Below are positions 6,827 to 14,566 of a stretch of 14,598 nt of DNA, one piece after another. Source of the DNA: Bdellovibrionales bacterium (lineage in GTDB: Bacteria > Bdellovibrionota > Bdellovibrionia > Bdellovibrionales > UBA1609). Under the pieces are notes generated by a model. It ran no database searches, was not told where the DNA came from, and was given only the letters and a program-made list of their open reading frames with translations. The DNA lies in the NCBI GenBank assembly GCA_026648125.1, contig JAPKGD010000007.1, forward strand, positions 1-14,598. The letters run 5' to 3'. How positions within the stretch are numbered: position 1 is the stretch's first letter; each line of letters begins with the position of its first letter. The translations under genes and the position numbers were made by a program.

Positions 6827-6850
6827 GATTCCGTTCATTCCACATCCGAC
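6802..6850. other. Likely junction between two unrelated genomic pieces
   Basis: Left of this point all genes are on the plus strand, GC-rich and mostly without Shine-Dalgarno sites. Right of it the DNA is more AT-rich, the genes run on the minus strand with clear Shine-Dalgarno sites, and the first one, a TrmJ-like methyltransferase, ends abruptly inside its first domain at 6835. The homology of that protein fades around 6840-6850. An assembly chimera is the simplest reading; a recent recombination is possible. Confidence 0.65.
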
Positions 6851-7068
6851 CAGGAGATTAAAAAGTCATTCCAAGAATTGTAAATTCGGGCCTGTCTCAG
6901 CCACTCTTGTGCCCCAGCCGCGTATTGTCTTGCGCTCTCATCAATTTCGCATTGAGGGTCAATGAGGATAAGGTCACTGGCATCCATATTGGCGACGGCC
7001 CGAGCGGCCGCACCGACATTGCCTGAGAAAGTTGGTCGCACAAGAATAACTCGAATCTTGGGCCTCAT
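6835..7068 (-). CDS. TrmJ/TrmH-family RNA methyltransferase, truncated
   Basis: The 77 residues match the N-terminus of SPOUT-class RNA 2'-O-methyltransferases of the TrmJ/SpoU type: RVILVRPTFSGNVGAAARAVANM, then LILIDP and a YAAGAQEWLRQARIY block. Family members are about 160-250 residues and end with the trefoil-knot cofactor-binding region, which is missing here. The reading frame reaches a TGA at 6835-6837, right at the suspected junction, so the last residues may be foreign. The truncated product could not bind S-adenosylmethionine. Its ATG overlaps the TGA of the hydroxylase gene (ATGA), indicating translational coupling at the end of the hldD-phhA cluster. If the contig is chimeric, the real gene is probably intact in its own genome. 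Confidence 0.8.
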   Translation of the reverse strand: MRPKIRVILVRPTFSGNVGAAARAVANMDASDLILIDPQCEIDESARQYAAGAQEWLRQARIYNSWNDFLISWSDVE

Positions 7069-8804
7069 AATTCAATATCCGCCACGCGAAGCCCGTCGAG
7101 TATACATTCAGATTGAATACTTGGGCCGTCTCCTAATGCCTTCAACTGTTTTGAGAGGATTTCGGCCTCTGAAGAGCATCCTACCAAGTCCATATGATAA
7201 ACGAGTTCAACAAGTTCAATTCCTAAGAGCCAGGTTTTAGAAAATTGGGCTTGAAATTCTTGAGCGAGGTCTCGCCATTGGATTTCGGGCTGCGCACTCG
7301 GAGAATTTCGAAACTTTCTTACGCGGGAATAAAAATTAAATAATTTGATTTGTTCTGGAGAGAATTTTCGAGTTGGCACTCGGGCGGCATAAAAGTCCTC
7401 CGTTTCGCCAAATTGGGATCTGTCGGCTGGGCCACCGAAAACGGATGCGACCTTCTCGCCAACAGCCAGATCAAATACTCCCCAGTCGGGCTGAAATAAA
7501 ACAGTAGATCCTTGTCTTACTGTGCACGAATTAAATTGTATTAAGACAAGATGTCCATTTTTGCGAAGGAGATCGGTGACCTCGCCCAAAACCTCAATAC
7601 CGGACTTAAAGTTAAGATGAGCCTTTTGTCCCTTTAAAATCCCCAGCTTAATGAGCTCGCTGTCACTCGCGAGAAAAAGAGGATGGTCTAGACCTTTTAT
7701 GGGCCCCAGTGGCGATGAAAACCCATGGGCATGATGTTCCCGCCCTTGGCGAGGGAGTTGAGTGTTGGCAAAGGCAAGGGCGCATGGCCCTGTATATTTT
7801 AAAAAATTTATGGCCTCACCACTGTATTGAAACTCACTCAGGACTCCAGAGATCTGTAATCCCGAGTCAAGCACGGTCGTGGTGACGGACTCCGCTTGCT
7901 GAGCTCTTTCAAGAGCAAGTTTCCCACCAATGCGAAATCCCATGCGTTGGGACATTTCATCGAGAACGGAGTGGAGTTGACCAAAATCTTCAGCTACGAA
8001 CAGCTGTGGTTGAGGCTCAGTAATGTCATACGCCACATCGATGCAATCGACCGACAGAGGAATTTTTCTTACTTTTTCACTGAGACACTGGCGTGACTCT
8101 CCTACTGAGGACAAAAGTCCCGCTCCAAATATTTTTGGCTTTTTTAGAGAACCTATTAATCCGTATTCTGCTGTCCACCAATTCATTCTTGAGAGCCACC
8201 CGGCCTCGGAGATATTTTTAATGCGCGAATTGACGTCTGTGAGGTGTTGTTCGGCACGCCTAATGTCGGCGGCTGTGGATTCAGGGTTTTCTTTGACATC
8301 GCTAAGTTCGCGAATCGCCTCGTACTGATCAAGATCTTGCTTAGAAATAATGGCATTTCGTGCCACATCCGCATAACGCTTAAGGTACTCGGCAAATTCC
8401 GAATTGATCAAAATCGGCGCGTGCCCAGCGGCTTCGTGGACAATATCAGGTGCTGGTGTATATGTGAGGTGGTCAATGCTCCTCATATCCGAGGCAATTG
8501 GTAAAATTCCCAGGGATTGAAATTCCATGAAAGCTGCGGGCGGAATAAAGCCACTGACAGGGACCGCGCCCCAGCCAAATTCAGATAGCTTTTTGTCCAT
8601 CTCCTCGATTCGAGGAATAGATTCGATCTCAATTCCTGTCCGCTTGAGTCCCTCCACGTAACAGCTGTGAGCATGAAGGCTCAAAAAATCCTTAAGCTGG
8701 CGAAGTATATATCTCCACACAGCTTGGTCTTCGGGCGTGTACCGATCGTAGTTCTGATCGACGATATACTTTTTGAGGTGCTGGGGAATACTGACTAAAG
8801 ACAT
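7065..8804 (-). CDS. phhA: Phenylalanine 4-hydroxylase, long bacterial form
   Basis: This is an iron- and tetrahydrobiopterin-dependent aromatic amino acid hydroxylase, expected to convert phenylalanine to tyrosine. The iron ligands are visible: His123 and His128 in DIVHEAAGHAPIL, and Glu213 in MNWWTAEYGLIG. The catalytic domain occupies about 1-290. The remaining ~290 residues form a C-terminal extension seen in the long (~580 aa) bacterial type and absent from the ~260-300 aa proteobacterial PhhA. I do not recognise a separate domain in it. The start is set at 8804: GAGGAG precedes this ATG by 7 nt, and its GAG overlaps the hldD stop. A longer reading from 8888 would run into hldD. The next gene downstream overlaps it by ATGA. 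Substrate preference (Phe, Tyr or Trp) is not proven. Confidence 0.88.
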   Translation of the reverse strand: MSLVSIPQHLKKYIVDQNYDRYTPEDQAVWRYILRQLKDFLSLHAHSCYVEGLKRTGIEIESIPRIEEMDKKLSEFGWGAVPVSGFIPPAAFMEFQSLGILPIASDMRSIDHLTYTPAPDIVHEAAGHAPILINSEFAEYLKRYADVARNAIISKQDLDQYEAIRELSDVKENPESTAADIRRAEQHLTDVNSRIKNISEAGWLSRMNWWTAEYGLIGSLKKPKIFGAGLLSSVGESRQCLSEKVRKIPLSVDCIDVAYDITEPQPQLFVAEDFGQLHSVLDEMSQRMGFRIGGKLALERAQQAESVTTTVLDSGLQISGVLSEFQYSGEAINFLKYTGPCALAFANTQLPRQGREHHAHGFSSPLGPIKGLDHPLFLASDSELIKLGILKGQKAHLNFKSGIEVLGEVTDLLRKNGHLVLIQFNSCTVRQGSTVLFQPDWGVFDLAVGEKVASVFGGPADRSQFGETEDFYAARVPTRKFSPEQIKLFNFYSRVRKFRNSPSAQPEIQWRDLAQEFQAQFSKTWLLGIELVELVYHMDLVGCSSEAEILSKQLKALGDGPSIQSECILDGLRVADIEL

Positions 8805-8815
8805 TTTGATTCTCC

Positions 8816-9790
8816 TCAGCTGAGATGGGGGTCCTTCTGGAGTAAATAATTGGTCAGGTAGTCTTGGACGCCAGTCTCTAGCGACCATCGGGGGGCACTA
8901 AGTCCTTGTCCCAGGAGTTTTTCCATTTTTGCTTCGGTGAAGTACTGATATTGATTGCGAATCGAAATCGGCATATCGATCCATTCCACATCAAGCGGTC
9001 GCTTCATGTTTGAAAAAACGGCTTCCGCCAAATCCAACCAAGTACGTGCTTTGCCAAAACCCAAGTTGTAGATGCCTGATGTTACAGAGGGCGTTGAATA
9101 AAGTTCCCACATCCATGCTGTAATATCCTTCACATAAACAAAATCTCTTAACTGACAACCATCCTTATAGTCCGGGCGGTGAGAGCGGAAGAGTTTAAGC
9201 CTGCCGGTCTCACCAATTTGCTTCCACGCTTTATAGACGACGCTACTCATGTCCGCTTTGTGGTACTCGTTAGGCCCATAAACATTGAAAAAGCGAAGTC
9301 CATACCAACGCGGAGGAGTTTCAACTTGTTTCTCAGACCAGACATCAAAATGGGCCTTAGACCACCCGTAAGGATTTAGAGGATGGTAATGACTCGTCGA
9401 TCTGACATCATCAAATCCGTGCTCACCTTGTCCGTAAACAGCCCCGCTGCTCGCATAAATGAGTGGCCAGCCATTTTGAGTTCCACTCATGAATACCGAC
9501 TTCGTGTATTCCGTATTATTCTTTGCAAGATAGTCGACATTCATTTCCGTCGTCGAGGAGCACGCGCCCATGTGAAACACCGCTTTGAAGCCTCGGGCGG
9601 AGGGGGACTTTAATATCTTAAGAAATTCTTCGGCATCAATGTACTGATCGTACTTGAGGTGACTCAATAGATCGGGACGTTCAGAAGGGCTTACTCGGTC
9701 AACGGCAATGATGTTCTGATGCCCTTTCCGATTGAGCTCCCAAACCATAGCGCTACCAATAAAACCATTTGCACCCGTGACAACAAACAA
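8816..9790 (-). CDS. hldD: ADP-L-glycero-D-manno-heptose 6-epimerase
   Basis: HldD epimerises ADP-D-glycero-D-manno-heptose at C6, the last step in making the heptose donor for LPS inner core, using bound NADP(H). The 324-residue protein is an extended short-chain dehydrogenase with TGANGFIG (5-12) for the cofactor, HMGACSSTTE (73-82) typical of HldD, the YASSGAVYG strand (112-120) and the catalytic pair Tyr141/Lys145 in YGWSK. RFFNVYGPNEYHKADM (166-181) places Lys178 at the position of the second catalytic residue of E. coli HldD. RDFVYVKDI and YNLGFGKARTW complete the family pattern. It starts at TTG 9790: AAGGGAG lies 8 nt upstream, an in-frame TGA lies further up, and no ATG or GTG is available before the Rossmann motif. 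It implies a Gram-negative source with heptose-containing LPS. Confidence 0.93.
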   Translation of the reverse strand: MFVVTGANGFIGSAMVWELNRKGHQNIIAVDRVSPSERPDLLSHLKYDQYIDAEEFLKILKSPSARGFKAVFHMGACSSTTEMNVDYLAKNNTEYTKSVFMSGTQNGWPLIYASSGAVYGQGEHGFDDVRSTSHYHPLNPYGWSKAHFDVWSEKQVETPPRWYGLRFFNVYGPNEYHKADMSSVVYKAWKQIGETGRLKLFRSHRPDYKDGCQLRDFVYVKDITAWMWELYSTPSVTSGIYNLGFGKARTWLDLAEAVFSNMKRPLDVEWIDMPISIRNQYQYFTEAKMEKLLGQGLSAPRWSLETGVQDYLTNYLLQKDPHLS

Positions 9791-9820
9791 GGCCTTTTCT
9801 CCCTTGAATCTAAGCCTAAG

Positions 9821-9850
9821 CTTGTATCATTGGGGCTTGGGACATGCCAA
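9821..9850 (-). promoter_or_regulatory. Possible promoter upstream of hldD
   Basis: On the minus strand TTGGCA (9850-9845), an 18-nt spacer and TACAAG (9826-9821) lie in the 90-nt gap between the SelO-like gene and hldD. The match is moderate. It would give hldD, phhA and the methyltransferase a transcript of their own. Confidence 0.25.
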
Positions 9851-9880
9851 CAGGCCAATTGCTGCGATGAGCCAGAGGGC

Positions 9881-11767
9881 CTAAATTTCTTCGCGCTGGT
9901 TTTCGATAATCTCGAGGAGCTGTGACCAAAGTTTCTGGTTCTCTTCAGAGAGGTGGTTGGTTGACCCTGCTCCGATGCCTTTCTTTTGGCAGTCAATCAA
10001 GAGATCGATCATGAGCTGTATTGAAGAATCAGAAAAACCTCTGCGGCGGCTCTTTAAGAGTTCGTCGACGAGGTAGATCAAGGCATTCCCGGTAATGCGG
10101 TCCTGTCGATTTTTTCGAGGTGCAACTTCAGAAAGTTGATAGAGAAGTTCTCCGATCGGACCGGACCCGGCAGTGACTGCTATCAAGCGCTTATAAGAAA
10201 CTTGTAGTTCTTCAATTTTCCTTTTTAGGTGAGGTCGAAGTTTGCGGTCCTTGCCACGAGCCGAATCCGCCAAAATGAGTTTGTATAGGTCGGAGGCCTT
10301 GATCTTGTAGCGACTGTACTCATCGAGGTGCGCTAAATAGATTTTAGGAACTTCGGATAGGAATTGTCGCATATTTAGAATAGCGGGTCGATTGATGCCA
10401 TCAGCGACTCGTGAAATTCTTCGCGCGGTCTTAGTTCTCTCTAAGGCAGAAAATTTTTGAAAGAACTGCCAAACGATCCTTTTATGTCGATTGAGGAGGA
10501 AATGCCGTTGTTGGGACGATAGGCCAACCTGATAAAGAAAATGCTCGAGGGTGTAGAGGTCAAACAATTTGTCAAAATTTCGAACGGCCAAATGGTTTCG
10601 ATAGTATCTCAACTGACGTTTCTTTCCGGATTTTAGATAGTCAACCATCTGTGCAAAGGTTTGCACCATCACTCTGGTTTTATTCTTTTGCTCATTGAGG
10701 TTAGTCGAATATCTCTCAACGTCGTCGTAGCGGTATTGATCATGACGAAGTCCAAACTGGCGAACGGATCCATAGTCAATAATCCCAGAATTTATTAATA
10801 CGTTGTCACCATCCCAGTCTAGCCAGGCAAAGACATATTCCCGATCAAGGTGAGCCGCGAAACGAGCAAATGAATCCACTAAGCGCTCGAGCATGACATC
10901 GTAGCGGCGCTTCTTGTGCAGAGCCGGCGGCCAAACATCATTTTGACTCTGCCGATCAATAAGGTAGTCAACGGCGCGTGTTAGGGATTCATGCTGATTT
11001 TGCTTTAGCATTGCAAAAAGGTGAGCAGGACGCATGAGATTGTCGCAAGCGCGAACGCCGATGCCCATTCCTTGACCGAGATCAATGATCGCAAGCACCC
11101 TCTCGGTCGGGAATCCTTGGTTATGCATGACTTCCGCCATGATTGCCGCGGCATAGAGCTCATCCATTTCGGCCATGCCACAGCCGTATCCGTGGTCCGT
11201 ATTCCCAGAGCGCAAGGGGCGACCGGCCTGAACAACACCTGGAGCCAGTCGAGTTACTCCGGTTCCTCGGCTGCTGACATCCCAAGTTCGTCCGCGGTAC
11301 TCTACGACCCCATTCCAAATACTTCTTCCGTCTCCCGACGTGCGACCTGTCTTGTCTTGATGCTGAAGCTGCAGGTATCGAGTAGCCATGTATTTATTTT
11401 TTTTCAACACGGTCTTTGGAAAGGTAATGTTATTTGCTTCATCCCATTCGTTAATTATTCGAATACAAAAAGTTTCAAGAAGCTTTTCCTCAAGAAATTT
11501 GTTGAGTTGAGCTGGATGATCTCTGTGAACAAGTCCCATTTCTTTAGCCAAGTCAAAATTGAAATAAGCAACTTTGCCTCCGGGGAGAATTCTCACATCG
11601 TACATCACGCAGGCTTCGGGATTTGCTTTTTGCCATGGATGTGAACCGTCGAGCTGATCAAAGCGACTGTAATCGTTCTGAATACGCGAGTGAGGGCGAG
11701 TTGTCGTTAACGACTTCCGCTCTGTGACTTCACGAAATTTACGATCAACGGTGGCGGGCTTTGCCAT
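9881..11767 (-). CDS. Divergent SelO/YdiU-like pseudokinase-fold protein
   Basis: SelO (YdiU, UPF0061) proteins have a kinase fold but bind ATP in flipped orientation and transfer AMP to protein Ser/Thr/Tyr. Recognisable matches here (numbered from the ATG at 11767, 628 aa) are: YFNFDLAKEMGL (68-79), GDGR (145-148), WDVSSRGTG (162-170) at the place of the WDLQLKGAG motif, AEVMHNQGFPTERVL (211-225) for SEAMHALGIPTTRAL, GVRACDNLMRPAHLF (238-252), and GDNVLINSGIIDYG (320-333). The last keeps Asp321-Asn322 and Asp331 at exactly the SelO spacing. The usual ATP-binding Lys aligns with Arg167. The final ~270 residues are Lys/Arg-rich and look helical, with no domain that I recognise; canonical SelO is ~480-490 aa. 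TTG at 11866 would give 661 aa overlapping the ATP-grasp stop, but it lacks a Shine-Dalgarno site, whereas AGGGAAGGA precedes the ATG. Family call good, activity unproven. Confidence 0.75.
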   Translation of the reverse strand: MAKPATVDRKFREVTERKSLTTTRPHSRIQNDYSRFDQLDGSHPWQKANPEACVMYDVRILPGGKVAYFNFDLAKEMGLVHRDHPAQLNKFLEEKLLETFCIRIINEWDEANNITFPKTVLKKNKYMATRYLQLQHQDKTGRTSGDGRSIWNGVVEYRGRTWDVSSRGTGVTRLAPGVVQAGRPLRSGNTDHGYGCGMAEMDELYAAAIMAEVMHNQGFPTERVLAIIDLGQGMGIGVRACDNLMRPAHLFAMLKQNQHESLTRAVDYLIDRQSQNDVWPPALHKKRRYDVMLERLVDSFARFAAHLDREYVFAWLDWDGDNVLINSGIIDYGSVRQFGLRHDQYRYDDVERYSTNLNEQKNKTRVMVQTFAQMVDYLKSGKKRQLRYYRNHLAVRNFDKLFDLYTLEHFLYQVGLSSQQRHFLLNRHKRIVWQFFQKFSALERTKTARRISRVADGINRPAILNMRQFLSEVPKIYLAHLDEYSRYKIKASDLYKLILADSARGKDRKLRPHLKRKIEELQVSYKRLIAVTAGSGPIGELLYQLSEVAPRKNRQDRITGNALIYLVDELLKSRRRGFSDSSIQLMIDLLIDCQKKGIGAGSTNHLSEENQKLWSQLLEIIENQREEI

Positions 11768-11858
11768 TCCCCATTCCCATCCTTCCCTAGTATTTATCGG
11801 CTCTTGAAGCGGAGAGTTGAGGTGTAAGCCCGACTTAAGTCTCGATACGAGACAATAT

Positions 11859-13058
11859 TTACTCAAATATTACGGCAGTGAGTCCACCATAGGGGGATGA
11901 AAAATTGGTGACTTGTCCCTGATAGCTTCTCGCGACAGCGAGTTGAATTTGATCTTTATAAACGAAAAAGCGAAGGTCGAACTTCCAATTCTCCATGTGC
12001 TGCATTTCGGGAGACAAAGGCCAAGCTTGAGCCGGCACATATTCCTGGACGACAATGTCCTCCTCAAGCAGTCGTTCAAAGACTTTCTTCGAAACGGAAG
12101 ACCCGCGGTAGACGGATTTGGATCCATGGGATTGGCGGGGTTTAAAAAAGAGAGATTTCCGTTTGGCCCAAACTTCCTCGGGTGAACCCAGTGACCTCAA
12201 TTCATGAGTTGGGATCAAGACCGACTTGAGATCGCTCAAAGACTGATCGCTTTTCAAATAGGATTCAAGAAAGTCAGGCTGTGAGAGTTCAGCGAGTCTC
12301 AACTTGTCGGCGCCAAGAAGGTAGGCCCATGGATGAGGGCTCAAACTAACTGCTCGTTCAAGATAGGCCTTCTTTAGGGCCGTCCACCTCGGATCTGAGA
12401 GATAAAAATCGGTGAGCCGATTATATACGAAATCTATCTTTCGACCGTGCATGTCTCGCAGCATGCCACCGGCGTACTGAAGAGACTCTGCATCGGCAAG
12501 ATCGGTCTGCCATCCTCGGGAATTCATCCAGTCTTTATAGATGAGAAACTCCAGATACATTTTTTGTTGAGTAATTTGCTCATCCACAATGGCCGCTGCC
12601 ACGGAGGACCCTGATTCCAATTGAGATTCCGTAATGAAGGTTTCCCATAGGGATTCAAGCGCCGAAGTCCCTTTCCAGGAGAGTGGAAGATCATGGGCTT
12701 CATTGAGAAGATAAGTGAGCATAAAAGACGAAGAATTCGTGTTGACCTCAACGAGGTAGGCCTCACCGGTGGGGGTCGTGTGAAAATCGTAGCCCGTCAA
12801 AACAGAGTCCGGTCGCGCGGGCAATGAGCCAAGCCAACTGTTCTCCTGCAAACAATGCTTTTGATAGGAGGTATCAGAAATTAATTTGTAATGAGCCTTA
12901 ATTGCCTTTTCAGCCCTGTCGGCAACAGCCACAGGAAGGGTTAAGATGTGAGGAGAGAAAAGTCGATCAAACTCAACCGAGGTCAGGAGAGGCTGAGTGC
13001 TTGGATAGCGAGAACCACAGAGGTTGTTAAGGCGGCGATAGAAGCTAGTAAAGGACAT
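11859..13058 (-). CDS. Circularly permuted ATP-grasp protein
   Basis: This 399-residue protein has motifs of the circularly permuted ATP-grasp group related to glutathionylspermidine synthase, enzymes that join a carboxylate to an amine through an acyl phosphate. The Mg-binding segment GYDFHTTPTGEAYLVEVNTN (89-108, with Asp91, Glu104, Asn106, Asn108) comes first, before the nucleotide-binding Lys306 (FFKPRQSHGSKSV) and VVQEYVP (336-342); this reversed order is the mark of permutation. IDFVYNRLTDFYLSDP (208-223) resembles the VDVVYRR block of these families. No amidase or peptidase domain is attached. The ATG at 13058 is preferred because GAGGG lies 8 nt upstream; an earlier ATG at 13094 has no such site and would read through a hairpin. 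It lies directly upstream of the SelO-like gene. Substrates are unknown. Confidence 0.72.
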   Translation of the reverse strand: MSFTSFYRRLNNLCGSRYPSTQPLLTSVEFDRLFSPHILTLPVAVADRAEKAIKAHYKLISDTSYQKHCLQENSWLGSLPARPDSVLTGYDFHTTPTGEAYLVEVNTNSSSFMLTYLLNEAHDLPLSWKGTSALESLWETFITESQLESGSSVAAAIVDEQITQQKMYLEFLIYKDWMNSRGWQTDLADAESLQYAGGMLRDMHGRKIDFVYNRLTDFYLSDPRWTALKKAYLERAVSLSPHPWAYLLGADKLRLAELSQPDFLESYLKSDQSLSDLKSVLIPTHELRSLGSPEEVWAKRKSLFFKPRQSHGSKSVYRGSSVSKKVFERLLEEDIVVQEYVPAQAWPLSPEMQHMENWKFDLRFFVYKDQIQLAVARSYQGQVTNFSSPYGGLTAVIFE

Positions 13059-13064
13059 ATCAAA

Positions 13065-13088
13065 CGCCCTCGGTTCGACCGAAGGGCG
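13065..13088 (-). terminator. Strong hairpin between prx and the ATP-grasp gene
   Basis: On the minus strand CGCCCTTCGGT, a 3-nt loop and ACCGAGGGCG form a 10-bp stem with one bulged T. It starts 21 nt after the peroxiredoxin stop. Only TTT follows, so termination may be partial. The 3' arm contains GAGGG, the only plausible ribosome binding site of the ATP-grasp gene, so folding would also hide that site. Confidence 0.55.
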
Positions 13089-13109
13089 CTCCATCTGAAA
13101 CCAAAATTT

Positions 13110-13634
13110 TTACTTGGGGCTAAGGTGCTTGTCTCCAGGTTTCCATCCGGCCGAGCAGAGCTCTCCTGATTTGAGGCCTGTTAAAACGCGCAAAATCTCT
13201 TTAGCATCTCGTCCTACATTGAGATTGTGGATGCCCATGTATTGAATCGCGCCCTCGGGATCGATGATAAAAGTTCCTCGGGTTGCAATACCTTTGTCTT
13301 CCAACAACACACCATAATCTCGGCTCACGCGATGGGTGACATCACCGATAAGGGGGTAGCCGAGTTGACCGAGATCATCCTTAATCCAACGCTTGTGGGA
13401 GTGAACCGAATCAATACTACATCCAATAACTTCAGCGCCCAAGGCTTTGAAGTCTTTAAGTGTGTCACGAAATTGTGTGATTTCGGTTGGGCAAACAAAA
13501 GTGAAGTCGAGTGGGTAGAAAAATAAAACCACCCATTTCCCCTTGTAATCAGTCAGGCTGATTTCTTTAAAATCTCCTCCATCAACAACGGCTGGCGCCT
13601 TAAACTGCGGTGCGGGTTGGCCAATCATAGGCAT
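13110..13634 (-). CDS. 2-Cys peroxiredoxin (AhpC/Prx1 type)
   Basis: This is a thiol peroxidase that reduces H2O2 and organic peroxides in the cytoplasm. The 174-residue protein has the active site PLDFTFVCPTE with peroxidatic Cys48 and Thr45, the conserved Arg119 (ATRGTF), and resolving Cys160 in GELCSAGWKPGD, so it is a typical 2-Cys enzyme. It ends soon after (GDKHLSPK) and lacks the C-terminal YF helix; the GGLG loop reads LGQLGYP. By analogy this suggests an enzyme resistant to overoxidation, which is an inference. AAGGAG directly abuts the first ATG at 13640, which is too close. The third codon of that frame, ATG at 13634, has ideal 6-nt spacing and is taken as the start. The gene is divergent from exonuclease III across about 110 nt. 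Confidence 0.93.
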   Translation of the reverse strand: MPMIGQPAPQFKAPAVVDGGDFKEISLTDYKGKWVVLFFYPLDFTFVCPTEITQFRDTLKDFKALGAEVIGCSIDSVHSHKRWIKDDLGQLGYPLIGDVTHRVSRDYGVLLEDKGIATRGTFIIDPEGAIQYMGIHNLNVGRDAKEILRVLTGLKSGELCSAGWKPGDKHLSPK

Positions 13635-13640
13635 TTTCAT

Positions 13641-13746
13641 CTCCTTGAGCGGTAAATTTTTAGACCAAAATCTCGATTCTCACCTTTTGTTTTTTGCCAC
13701 AGATAAACAATGACTTCAAGGAGGTCGGACGTGGTAAGGAAAAGCT
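13641..13746. promoter_or_regulatory. Divergent intergenic region, prx and xth
   Basis: This 106-nt gap must hold the 5' ends of both genes. Visible are the prx ribosome binding site (AAGGAG on the minus strand, 13646-13641) and the xth site (AAGGA, 13736-13740, 6 nt before the ATG). A second AAGGAGG at 13718-13724 serves no clear gene. I find no convincing -35/-10 pair for either direction. Confidence 0.4.
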
Positions 13747-14526
13747 ATGAGTCGGCGAATCAAAGTTATCACTTGGAATGTGAATGGAATACGGGCCTGT
13801 GCGCCCAAAGGCATGTTTTCCTATTTGCGGAGGGAAGACCCAGATTTTCTTTGTCTGCAGGAAACCAAGGCTCATCCGGACCAACTCGATGAGAGTTTCA
13901 TGCACCCTGAAGAGCGTTTGAGCTATTGGTCCTCCGCACAAAAAAAAGGCTATTCTGGCGTCGTAACCTACGCCAAAGACGAGCCTCAATCAGTAGCCTA
14001 TGGAATTGGAGTGCGAAAGTTTGATAGCGAAGGGCGTTTTGTCATTCTTGAGAACAAGGATTTTGCACTTTTTAATGTGTATTTCCCCAATGGAGGTTCA
14101 GGGCCGGAAAGGCATGCCTTTAAACAAGAGTTTTTGGCTCGGTTTATGGAACATTTGACCGAGCGGGTGAATTCCGGCCAAGAGGTCATCTTGGTGGGCG
14201 ATTACAATGTCGCTTATCTCGATATTGACGTGTATGACCCGGTGCGTTTGGCGAAGGAGAGCGGCTTTTTACCGGAAGAGCGTCAGTGGTTTCGAGAATT
14301 TTTGTCGCGTGGCTTTGTCGATACTTTTCGATTGCTTCACCCCTCTGAAGAAGGGCGGTTTAGCTGGTGGTCCTATAGAGACAAGGGTCGAATTGGCAAT
14401 CGCGGTTGGAGAATCGACCATATTTGTGTGAGCAAAGGTCTTGCGGAAAAAGTCAGACGTGCTGAAATCCACGATGATGTGACCGGATCAGATCATTGTC
14501 CGGTCCTGGTCGAAATAGAGCTCTGA
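13747..14526 (+). CDS. xthA: Exodeoxyribonuclease III (AP endonuclease)
   Basis: This is an EEP-superfamily Mg2+-dependent nuclease of base excision repair that cuts 5' of abasic sites and trims 3' blocks. At 259 residues it is full length. Catalytic landmarks are: Asn11 (TWNVNGIRA), Glu39 (LQETK), Tyr112 (NVYFPNG), Asp152 and Asn154 (GDYNVA), Asp224 (WRIDHI), and Asp249-His250 (GSDHCPV). GDYNVAYLDIDVYDP stands where many homologues have GDFN-x2-H-x3-D; the Asp and Asn are kept. AAGGA 6 nt before the ATG supports the start. It sits beside a peroxidase gene, a pairing that would fit oxidative damage repair, although the two are divergently transcribed. Confidence 0.94.
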   Translation: MSRRIKVITWNVNGIRACAPKGMFSYLRREDPDFLCLQETKAHPDQLDESFMHPEERLSYWSSAQKKGYSGVVTYAKDEPQSVAYGIGVRKFDSEGRFVILENKDFALFNVYFPNGGSGPERHAFKQEFLARFMEHLTERVNSGQEVILVGDYNVAYLDIDVYDPVRLAKESGFLPEERQWFREFLSRGFVDTFRLLHPSEEGRFSWWSYRDKGRIGNRGWRIDHICVSKGLAEKVRRAEIHDDVTGSDHCPVLVEIEL

Positions 14527-14566
14527 TCTCTTGCGCCCCATCAAAGATAGGGTTCATTCTTAGAGT

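Noticed and set aside
13710..13892. 60-codon frame beginning before xthA
   Set aside because: It overlaps xthA in another frame and its translation has no recognisable features. The AAGGAGG nearby is out of place for its ATG.
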